NCBI GenBank assembly: GCA_035493835.1
Contig: DATJHO010000111.1
Coordinates: forward strand, 1-6,097
DNA length: 6,097 nt
Source of the DNA: DASZTU01 sp035493835
GTDB taxonomy: Bacteria > Pseudomonadota > Alphaproteobacteria > Rhizobiales > Devosiaceae
Direction of reading: 5' to 3'
Part shown: positions 1 through 6,097 of the stretch, piece after piece
How the letters are laid out: each line of letters starts with the position of its first letter
How positions within the stretch are numbered: the first letter of the stretch is position 1
Position numbers and translations under genes: made by a program
The notes under the pieces: model-generated
Databases searched by the model: none
What the model saw: only the letters and a program-made list of their open reading frames with translations
Told to the model about the DNA's origin: nothing

Positions 1-1188
1 AGCGTTGCCAAGAGTGCGCGCATGCAATTCGAGCAAGCCGTGGCCGTTCATCGCCTGGATGGCGTTGTCGATGATGTTCGTCCAAACCTGATTGAGCTCA
101 CCCGCATAGGCCTCGATGCTCGGGAGGTCGGGGTCGAAATCGCGGATGACCTCGATCCCATGCTTGAGCTTATGGCGAAGGATGACAAGGGTATCCTCAA
201 GGCCGGCGCGAACATCCACGTTTTGAACCGGCGCCTGGTCGAGATAGGCGTAGGATTTTACGGCGTGGACGATTTCGGAGATGGCCTTTGAACTCTGCTG
301 GATTTCCTGCAGCAATTGCTGGGCGGACAGTCCCGCTCCCAGCCATTGAATGATCGTGTTGAGATGCGGCGCGGGAAACGACGTCGCCAGGCCCTGGATG
401 CGCTCGATCGTCCAGCCATAGGCGAGCAGCGCCGGCACGATCTCCCAGGGTTCTTCCACTTTGAGTGTCTCGAGGTAGGTGACCGTGGAGGCTTCGGCCA
501 TTCCGCCCACGGCGTCGATGCTGAGCGGGGCGCCGCATTCGAGGACGCTTCTTTCGAGTTCGAGAAGGTGCTGCCGTTCGGTTGTGTCCCAATCGAGATC
601 ATGGAGTTCGACAGTGCGACGCCGCCAATTTTCAAAGGCCTCGCGCAAATATTCACTGCTCCGCTGAATGGCAGCGGCCGGGTTGTTCAGTTCGTGGGCG
701 AGGCCGGCTGCAAGGGTCCCGAGCGAGGCCAGCTTTTCGCGCTGCATGAGCGATGCCTCAGTGCTGCGCAGTCGGCCCGCGACAGTGCGCAAAATGGTCG
801 AGGCGGTGGACGGATTGCCCTCCAGCAGCTTGCGGAACGCATGGGGACCTATTTCCAGCAGCTCGCTTTCATGGCGCGCCCGGGCCGATGCTGAGCGCGG
901 GCGGCTTTCCAGCAGCGACATTTCGCCAAAAAATTCCCCCGTCTGGCGCGAGGCCAGCACCACCTCCTGTCCCCCCTCGCGCTTGGTAATTTCGAGCTCG
1001 CCCGAAAGGATGATGTAGAGCGTATCCCCGGGCTTGCCCTCTTCGATGATCAGTTCGCCCGGCTTGGCGATGAAGCGACGTGACGAGCTGTAGAGTTGCT
1101 CCGCCTCGACAGGCGTGAGGGAGGCAAACAGCGGCAGCTTGTGGATGAACTCGGTCGCCGATGCCCCTTCGAACTGCGGTCTGCTCAC
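1..1188 (-). CDS. Cyclic-nucleotide-binding sensor histidine kinase (C-terminus cut by window)
   Basis: This is a soluble sensor kinase that probably autophosphorylates in response to a cyclic nucleotide and passes the phosphate to the neighbouring receiver. It begins with GTG in the stop of the preceding gene; GGAG seven bases upstream supports this start. The 396 visible residues run without a stop to the window edge. A CNB domain (about 15-140) carries a phosphate-binding cassette FGEMSLLESRPRSAS (87-101), with Glu89 for the ribose and Arg98 for the cyclic phosphate. The H box LAAGLAHELNNP puts the phospho-histidine at 165. The second dimerisation helix seems to start only near 288, so about 100 residues are inserted in the hairpin. 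The ATPase domain starts near 320 and shows the N box NQVWTNIIDNAIQAM, with catalytic Asn375; the glycine-rich G boxes lie outside the window. No membrane segment is seen. The kinase class resembles NtrB-like HisKA proteins. Pairing with the response regulator is inferred from the 4-base overlap. The open frame includes no start to the left, so this is a cut gene rather than a pseudogene. Confidence 0.94.
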   Translation of the reverse strand, partial: MSRPQFEGASATEFIHKLPLFASLTPVEAEQLYSSSRRFIAKPGELIIEEGKPGDTLYIILSGELEITKREGGQEVVLASRQTGEFFGEMSLLESRPRSASARARHESELLEIGPHAFRKLLEGNPSTASTILRTVAGRLRSTEASLMQREKLASLGTLAAGLAHELNNPAAAIQRSSEYLREAFENWRRRTVELHDLDWDTTERQHLLELERSVLECGAPLSIDAVGGMAEASTVTYLETLKVEEPWEIVPALLAYGWTIERIQGLATSFPAPHLNTIIQWLGAGLSAQQLLQEIQQSSKAISEIVHAVKSYAYLDQAPVQNVDVRAGLEDTLVILRHKLKHGIEVIRDFDPDLPSIEAYAGELNQVWTNIIDNAIQAMNGHGLLELHARTLGNA

Positions 1189-2891
1189 CGGTCAGCTCCG
1201 ATATGCACAATCGAGCCTGGTGCCTCTGGCATCGGACTGCGCAGATGCTGGTGCACGAACTGCACGGCCATGGCGCCTTCTCCGACCGCCGAGGCAACCC
1301 TTTTGGTTGAACGATGCCGCAAGTCGCCAGCGACGAAGATCCCCGGTACGCTCGTCTCGAGCCAGAACGGCTCGCGCTCGGCCGACCAGCCGCGCGGCCG
1401 TTTCCCCTCGCGTTGGAGGTCAGCGCCGGAAAGCACAAAACCTTGCGCATCGAGTTGCAGCCCTCCAGCCAGCCACTCAGTATGCGGCGCCGCGCCGATG
1501 AAGACGAAAACCGCCCGGGCCGGCAGTCCTTCAACCGTTCCAGAGGCCACGTCCAGCACCGAAACCTGCTCCAGGCTCTGTTCGCCGTCAACCGCGGCCA
1601 CTGCGGCGCCGGTCCGCAGGTGAATGTTCTCCGCCTCTTCCAGGCGCTCGACCAGGTATTGCGACATGGTATCGGCCAGAGAGCGACCGCGGACCAGAAC
1701 GGTGACCGATCTGGCGAAGCGCGCCAGGTAGAGCGCTGCCTGGCCGGCCGAATTGCCGCCGCCCACCACGAAAACCGCTTCATCCTTGATGGCTAGGGCT
1801 TCGGTAATCGCTGCCCCGTAGAACAGCCCGGCTCCGGCCAGCCGCTCGGCTCCGGGCACATCGAGGAGCCGATAGGAAACACCGGTCGAAACCAGCAGCG
1901 CCTGCGATGTCACGGTTGAGCCGTCGCCGAGGGTGACGATGTGGTAGCCGTTCTGCGACTCCAGCTTTATTGCCTCGGCGGGTGCCAGGATTTCGGCACC
2001 GAAGCGGCGCGCCTGCGCGACGGCCCGCCGGGCCAGATCGCCACCGCTCAGCCCGATCGGAAAGCCAAGGTAGTTTTCGATATTCGAGCTCGTTCCGGCC
2101 TGTCCGCCGGGCGCTTCGCGCTCGACCAGCAGGGTGCGCAGCCCCTCGGAGGCGCCGTAGACGGCGGCCGCCAAACCTGCGGGCCCGGCGCCGACAACGA
2201 TCAGATCGTAGTTCCTGGATTCCGCCTGGGTGTGCAGCCCAAGCTTCTCGGCCAGCGCAGCGACGGTCGGGCGGGAGATGACCGAGGAATCCGGTAGGAT
2301 GACGATCGGGAGGGGAGCCTCGGCGGCGCCCGCGAGGCTGCGAAGCTCCGTCGCTTCGGGGTCGCTCTCCACGTCGAGCCAGCGGTAGGGGATCAGGTTT
2401 CGCGCCAGAAAATCGCGGACGCGGTGGCCATCGGCCGACCAGCGGTGACCGATGATCCGCACCCCCTCGAAGATCGGCTGGTAATTTGCCAGCCAGTCAT
2501 CGAGCAGGTCGTCGAGGACCGGATAAAGCATCTCCTCGGGTGGGTGCCAGGGCTTCATCAGGTAGTGGTCGAGCTTGACCTCGTTGATGGCCCGGATGGC
2601 AGCATCGGTATCGGCATAGGCAGTGAGCAGCACCCGCTTGGCGGTCGGAAAGATCGTCATGGCTTCGCGGAGGAGCGCCACGCCGGTCATTTCCGGCATC
2701 CTCTGGTCGACGAGGAGGAGTGCCACCACCTCACCCCGCAGCCTGAGTTCGCGGAGGTTTTCGAGCGCCTCGCCGCCCGAGCCGGCACGCATCACCTGAT
2801 AGCCGGCACCAAAGTGCCGCCTCAAGTCGCGGGTCACTGCAGCGAGGACAGAAGGCTCGTCATCCACCGCAAAGAGGACGGGCTTTGCCAT
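1185..2891 (-). CDS. Response regulator fused to a thioredoxin-reductase-like FAD/NAD(P)H oxidoreductase, cysteine-free
   Basis: This 568-residue protein is a response regulator whose output is a flavoenzyme instead of a DNA-binding domain. The receiver (1-128) has acidic Asp10/Asp11, phosphoacceptor Asp62 (VDQRMPEMTG), switch Thr90, Tyr110 and Lys113-Pro114. Residues about 142-225 resemble a glutaredoxin fold, but WSADG (151-155) stands where a W-CxxC motif would be; Pro195 may be the cis-proline. Residues 228-552 are thioredoxin-reductase-like: FAD GAGPAG at 234-239, Glu257 for the ribose, GGQ at 262-264, NAD(P)H site GGGNSA at 377-382, Arg401/Arg403 possibly reading the NADPH phosphate, and the C-terminal FAD motif GIFVAGD at 517-523. 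The redox CxxC expected near 340-345 is absent (GVSYRLLDVPG), and I find no cysteine anywhere in the protein. It therefore should not reduce thioredoxin by the classical route; its electron acceptor is unknown. Databases, as I recall, label this family 'fused response regulator/thioredoxin-disulfide reductase'. The ATG lies 3 bases after the cyclase stop, and the receiver begins at residue 3, so the start is well supported. The likely partner kinase is the next gene. Confidence 0.95.
   Translation of the reverse strand: MAKPVLFAVDDEPSVLAAVTRDLRRHFGAGYQVMRAGSGGEALENLRELRLRGEVVALLLVDQRMPEMTGVALLREAMTIFPTAKRVLLTAYADTDAAIRAINEVKLDHYLMKPWHPPEEMLYPVLDDLLDDWLANYQPIFEGVRIIGHRWSADGHRVRDFLARNLIPYRWLDVESDPEATELRSLAGAAEAPLPIVILPDSSVISRPTVAALAEKLGLHTQAESRNYDLIVVGAGPAGLAAAVYGASEGLRTLLVEREAPGGQAGTSSNIENYLGFPIGLSGGDLARRAVAQARRFGAEILAPAEAIKLESQNGYHIVTLGDGSTVTSQALLVSTGVSYRLLDVPGAERLAGAGLFYGAAITEALAIKDEAVFVVGGGNSAGQAALYLARFARSVTVLVRGRSLADTMSQYLVERLEEAENIHLRTGAAVAAVDGEQSLEQVSVLDVASGTVEGLPARAVFVFIGAAPHTEWLAGGLQLDAQGFVLSGADLQREGKRPRGWSAEREPFWLETSVPGIFVAGDLRHRSTKRVASAVGEGAMAVQFVHQHLRSPMPEAPGSIVHIGADR
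1196..1199 (-). promoter_or_regulatory. Ribosome binding site for the histidine kinase
   Basis: GGAG on the minus strand ends seven bases before the GTG at 1188. It lies inside the last codons of the response-regulator gene. This spacing is normal for a Shine-Dalgarno site and decides the GTG start, which lacks an ATG competitor before the CNB domain begins. The GTG shares bases with the TGA of the upstream gene (GTGA), so translation is probably coupled. Confidence 0.6.
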
Positions 2892-2894
2892 GTG

Positions 2895-5800
2895 TCAGAC
2901 CTGCGCAACGGGCTGCGGCAGCTTGCCTTCGTGACCTGCGGCAATGACATCGTGCAGCGCGGCGGCTTCCTCCCGGGCCTCCGCCGCTTGTTCAGTCCTA
3001 TCGCTTGCGGTGTAGAGCTTGGCAGCCAGGTCGAGCGCATTAGCAAGGTAGGGACGCATCCGTCTGGTCCGATAATAACCGATCGCGGCATTGAGATATT
3101 GCGCCGCCTCGTCCCGCCGCCCAAGCCGGACCAGGGCGTCGGCGAGCCGATGGGACAGTGTGCCTGCGGCATACTCGTCATGACCGGATCGGGCATCCTT
3201 GACGGCGCTGCGCAGGTCCTCGACGGCTTTCTCTGTTGTGTCCTTTTCAAACTGGGCGACCGCCACGCCACCCCGGATCAGATTGATGTAGCCTTGCCAT
3301 CCGATGGTATTGGCCAGCGACAGCGACCGGCCGAATTCCACGAGCGCATCATCCATCCTGCCGCGCTCAAGTTGCCCTCGACCGAGGCTGAAATAACCGG
3401 CGCACGCGCACTCGATACCTTGGGCGCCCAACGCCTTCTCGGCTCCGATGCGCGCGTGCTCCAGGCCTCTGTCGATTTCGCCCATGTCGTAATAGGCCAT
3501 GCTCGCGGCGATATGGACGTCTGCTTCCTTGACGGGTGCTCCGGCACGCGGCGCGAGCGCGAGCGCCTCCTGGATTTCGGCTCGCGCGGCATCGAACTCG
3601 CCAAGTCGCGCCAGCGCCACCGCGCGATAGCCCACCGCGTGCGCCAGCACCTCTGGCACGTTATGCTTGCGCGCCAGTTCAATGATCTCCTGCAATTGCA
3701 CCACTGCCGCGCCTGGATCGCGATCGACAAGCGTCCACGTCCCCACGAACAAGGGGAGGAGCATCAGGCGCTCGTTGCCAAGCGACGCGGCCAGTTGCTG
3801 GCTTTCCTCCAGAAGCGGGAAGCTGCGGGACGGGAAGCCCGTCACCATGTGGATGTTGCCGGTCCAGGACAGGGTTGTGGCCAAGCGTTCCTTGTCGCCA
3901 CTGGAACGTGCCAGGGCAACGGCCGTGGCCAGCCGCTCCAAGACGCCCTCGTATGAATTGAGCCGGTGGCGGGCCAGCGTCCAGTCGATGGTGGCATCGA
4001 TCACCGTAGCTGGTTGAGGGATGGGCATACGCTCCAATGCACCGAGGGCACGTTCGCGGTGTTCCAGTTCCTCGTGCAAGGCGTAGAGTTTTCGTGCGCT
4101 GTCGGCGGCGCGATTGGAATAGGTGTAGGCCCGTTGCAAATCCTCCGCTTCCGCGAAGTGATAGGCCAGCATTGGCGCAAATTCATCGCGGCGCTCGGAA
4201 AAAAGCGCCTCCAGGGCGGCGCCGGCGCGCGCATGCAGCTCTCGCCGGTGAGACCGCAGCAGCAAGCCATAGGCGGCCTCGCAGGTCAGGGCATGCTTGA
4301 AAATGTACTCCCGTTCCGGATCGCGTGATCGCTCGCGCACCAGTTGCTCATAGGAAAGTGTCGCGATGTGCGGCTCGATGTGCTCGACCCGCTCCGCAAC
4401 GGGGGCTGCGCGACAGACCGATTCCAGCACGCGATGCAGGAACACGCGGCCGATGACGGCGGCCGTCTGCGCAACGCGCTTGGTGGTTCCGGGAAGGCGA
4501 TCGATGCGCGCGCTCAAAACGCCGGCCAACGTCTCCGGAATCTTCGCGTCGATGATGTCGCGCGTGGCCCGCCAGTGCCCGGCTTCGCGCACCACTTGCC
4601 CGCAATCGATGAGCGAACGCAGCACCTCCTCGAGATAAAAGGGGTTGCCCTCCGAGCGCTCCAGGATCTTGGCGCGGATGCTTTCGGGAAGATCCTCGAC
4701 ATACAGCAAATGGCCGAGCAGCGTTCCGGCCTCGGATGGATTGAGCGGCTCGAGGTCCAGCCGTTCGAAAGCGCTGCCAAGGCTGGCCTGCAGCCGATCC
4801 ACCAACTGCCAGCTCGGCGCCTTGCGGTCCGGCCGCAGCACGCAGATCATGAGCAGGGGGGCGACGCTGGCGAGCGTTGCAACCTGCGCTATCAGCTCAA
4901 GGGTAGCACTGTCGGACCAATGCAGGTCATCCATGACCAGCACCATGGGCTGCACGCCGGCCGCTGGCCTGATCGCCGATTTGACGGCATTGACCACTGC
5001 GCCGGCGACGCCATCGACGACCGCTTCTCCGCCAAGATCGGCCAGCGCCAACCGACTGGCTTCGGTATCGATCGCAAGCATGGTCTCCAGGAATGGGACA
5101 TCGCGCACGGGTATCGCCAAGGCCTCGACGAATTCCTGCAGCTTTTCCCGCACCGCCGGCGCTCCGTCCATTTCCGCGGCGCCCATCATTTGGCGGCCGA
5201 TCTGTCGCCAGGGGTAGTAGGGCATGGACTGCCCGTAGGAGATGGCGCGCGATTCAAACCAGGCGATGGACGCGTCGTGCGGTTCGCTGATCAACTGGCG
5301 CAATTCGGCGATCAGCCGTGACTTGCCGAGCCCGGCTTCGCCGGTGATGGCGACCACCGATCCGATGCCGGTTTCCAGCGCCAGGAGCTTTTCCCGCAAC
5401 AGGCCGAATTCCCTTTCCCGCCCGACAAGCGGGGAACTGAGCCCTTCGAGGCCGCGCGATTTGCCCGGTACCGCCTTGGCACCCACCACCTCGAACGATT
5501 CAACCGCAGTCGACTTGCCACGCAGCTCGATCGCACCGCGCGGCGTGAAATCGAACAAGGCGCGGACGAGTCTGTGCGTATCGGCACCGATCAGCACGGT
5601 ACCGGGATCGGCTGCCGCCTGCAGCCGCGCCGCAATATTGGCGACGTCGCCCATCGCGGTATATTCGGTCTTGATGGCATCGCCGACGAACGCCAGCACC
5701 GCGGTGCCGGTGTTGATGCCCACTCGCAGGGCAAAATCAATGCCATGGCGCTGCTTCACCGATTTTGCGTAAGCCCCGGCCTCTCGTTGTATCTCAAGGC

Positions 5801-6097
5801 CTGCGCGAACCGCGCGTTCCGCATCGTCTTCGTGCGCGACGGGCGCCCCGAAGAGCGCCAGCACAGCATCGCCCATCAGGCGCGAGACGGTACCACCATA
5901 TTGCGACACGGCCACGTTCATTAAGCGGAAGGCCCCGTTCATGATGAGGGCCCAATCTTCCGGATCGAGCTGTTCGGCTATCGCGGTAGATCTTGCGACG
6001 TCGGCAAACAACACCGTAGCGAACTTGCGTTCACCAACAATCGGTCGCGCCGTATCGAGAGACGAGCCGCAATTATTGCAGAATTTCGCGGTCTCGG
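2895..6097 (-). CDS. Class III adenylate/guanylate cyclase with zinc ribbon, AAA-type ATPase and TPR tail (N-terminus cut by window)
   Basis: This is probably a soluble multidomain cyclase that turns ATP (or GTP) into a cyclic nucleotide. The frame is open to the right edge, giving 1066 visible residues; the first methionine lies outside. Numbering from the first full codon: Cys6 and Cys9 (CNNCG) are the last knuckle of a zinc ribbon. The cyclase domain (about 22-205) has both metal-binding aspartates, Asp32 (LFADVARST) and Asp76 (RLMGDAVLALFG). Thr146 (YTAMG) is at the adenine-selecting site, and Asn153 and Arg157 (ANIAARL) are the transition-state pair. A P-loop ATPase follows, with Walker A GEAGLGKS at 252-259 and Walker B VLVMDDLHWSD around 385-395. 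From about 625 to 1050 the chain is alanine-rich helical repeats that look like TPRs. Thr rather than Asp at 146 fits class IIIb. An internal GTG at 6014 could be taken as a start, but it would remove part of the first catalytic strand and the zinc ribbon. The gene is first of three in an apparent operon. Its trigger is unknown; the ATPase/TPR part is the likely sensor. The family call is firm, the substrate less so. Confidence 0.93.
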   Translation of the reverse strand, partial: ETAKFCNNCGSSLDTARPIVGERKFATVLFADVARSTAIAEQLDPEDWALIMNGAFRLMNVAVSQYGGTVSRLMGDAVLALFGAPVAHEDDAERAVRAGLEIQREAGAYAKSVKQRHGIDFALRVGINTGTAVLAFVGDAIKTEYTAMGDVANIAARLQAAADPGTVLIGADTHRLVRALFDFTPRGAIELRGKSTAVESFEVVGAKAVPGKSRGLEGLSSPLVGREREFGLLREKLLALETGIGSVVAITGEAGLGKSRLIAELRQLISEPHDASIAWFESRAISYGQSMPYYPWRQIGRQMMGAAEMDGAPAVREKLQEFVEALAIPVRDVPFLETMLAIDTEASRLALADLGGEAVVDGVAGAVVNAVKSAIRPAAGVQPMVLVMDDLHWSDSATLELIAQVATLASVAPLLMICVLRPDRKAPSWQLVDRLQASLGSAFERLDLEPLNPSEAGTLLGHLLYVEDLPESIRAKILERSEGNPFYLEEVLRSLIDCGQVVREAGHWRATRDIIDAKIPETLAGVLSARIDRLPGTTKRVAQTAAVIGRVFLHRVLESVCRAAPVAERVEHIEPHIATLSYEQLVRERSRDPEREYIFKHALTCEAAYGLLLRSHRRELHARAGAALEALFSERRDEFAPMLAYHFAEAEDLQRAYTYSNRAADSARKLYALHEELEHRERALGALERMPIPQPATVIDATIDWTLARHRLNSYEGVLERLATAVALARSSGDKERLATTLSWTGNIHMVTGFPSRSFPLLEESQQLAASLGNERLMLLPLFVGTWTLVDRDPGAAVVQLQEIIELARKHNVPEVLAHAVGYRAVALARLGEFDAARAEIQEALALAPRAGAPVKEADVHIAASMAYYDMGEIDRGLEHARIGAEKALGAQGIECACAGYFSLGRGQLERGRMDDALVEFGRSLSLANTIGWQGYINLIRGGVAVAQFEKDTTEKAVEDLRSAVKDARSGHDEYAAGTLSHRLADALVRLGRRDEAAQYLNAAIGYYRTRRMRPYLANALDLAAKLYTASDRTEQAAEAREEAAALHDVIAAGHEGKLPQPVAQV
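2900..2902 (-). promoter_or_regulatory. Weak ribosome binding site for the response regulator
   Basis: A short AGG (context GCAGGT) sits eight bases before the ATG at 2891 and lies just inside the end of the cyclase gene. The match is weak. With the cyclase TGA only three bases before the ATG (TGACACATG), re-initiation by ribosomes finishing the cyclase is a plausible contributor. Confidence 0.35.

Larger units (their letters stand above)
1..6097 (-). other. Apparent three-gene operon: cyclase, response regulator-flavoenzyme, CNB histidine kinase
   Basis: All three genes point the same way. The first junction has 3 untranslated bases and the second a 4-base overlap. There is no room for a promoter or terminator between them, so any promoter lies beyond the right edge (or inside coding sequence) and the end of the transcript lies beyond the left edge. 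Co-transcription is inferred from spacing. The gene contents also fit one pathway: nucleotide production, nucleotide sensing with phosphorylation, and phospho-acceptor with redox output. Confidence 0.8.

Noticed and set aside
316..894. A 192-codon plus-strand open frame opposite the histidine kinase
   Set aside because: It is an antisense shadow of the kinase H-box and CNB region, without recognisable motifs.
869..1783. A 304-codon minus-strand open frame overlapping the regulator and kinase genes
   Set aside because: It is a frame-shifted shadow rich in Arg, Ser and Trp that covers the end of the flavoenzyme and the start of the kinase. Both real frames have intact motifs through this stretch, so it is not a frameshifted fusion either.
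1815..1883. Naming the flavoenzyme trxB
   Set aside because: The CxxC needed for thioredoxin reduction is absent from its expected place and from the rest of the protein, so the symbol would claim an activity the sequence does not support.
2892..2894. An internal promoter or terminator between the cyclase and regulator
   Set aside because: Only three untranslated bases separate the genes, and I see no hairpin followed by a T-run on the minus strand around the junction.
2424..3956. A 510-codon plus-strand open frame crossing the junction of the cyclase and regulator genes
   Set aside because: Its codons lie exactly opposite the codons of the two minus-strand genes, the register in which GC-rich genes commonly throw long antisense frames. 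The translation shows no recognisable domain, while the minus-strand proteins carry full catalytic motifs.
4344..5321. A 325-codon plus-strand open frame opposite the ATPase region of the cyclase
   Set aside because: It has the same codon-on-codon antisense register and no domain signal; the opposite strand holds clear Walker A and B motifs.

Overview
The window is a fully coding, GC-rich stretch with everything on the minus strand: three tightly packed genes that look like one operon, read from right to left. The base composition, the protein style (rhizobial-type class III cyclase with AAA and TPR regions, soluble histidine kinase) and the gene packing suggest an alphaproteobacterium, probably Hyphomicrobiales. 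That placement is an impression from sequence style, not a phylogenetic result. No RNA gene, mobile element, CRISPR array, terminator or intergenic gap longer than 3 bases was seen.

Layout in transcription order. (1) 6097-2895: a large class III nucleotide cyclase cut at its N-terminus by the window edge. It has half of a zinc ribbon, a cyclase catalytic domain, a STAND/AAA-type P-loop ATPase and a long TPR-like helical tail. (2) 2891-1185, starting 3 bases after gene 1 stops: a 568-residue fusion of a response-regulator receiver, a small glutaredoxin-fold-like domain and a thioredoxin-reductase-like FAD/NAD(P)H flavoprotein. The whole protein contains no cysteine. (3) 1188-1, starting inside the stop of gene 2 (GTGA overlap): a soluble histidine kinase with an N-terminal cyclic-nucleotide-binding domain, cut at its C-terminus by the window edge.

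Taken together, the three genes can be read as a complete cytoplasmic circuit. The cyclase would make a cyclic nucleotide, the kinase would sense it through its CNB domain, and the phosphoryl group would pass to the receiver fused to a flavoenzyme. The output would then be control of an NAD(P)H-dependent redox enzyme rather than of transcription. The individual architectures are known in databases as far as I recall. The circuit, and the function of a cysteine-free thioredoxin-reductase-like protein, are inference and are the most interesting part of the window.
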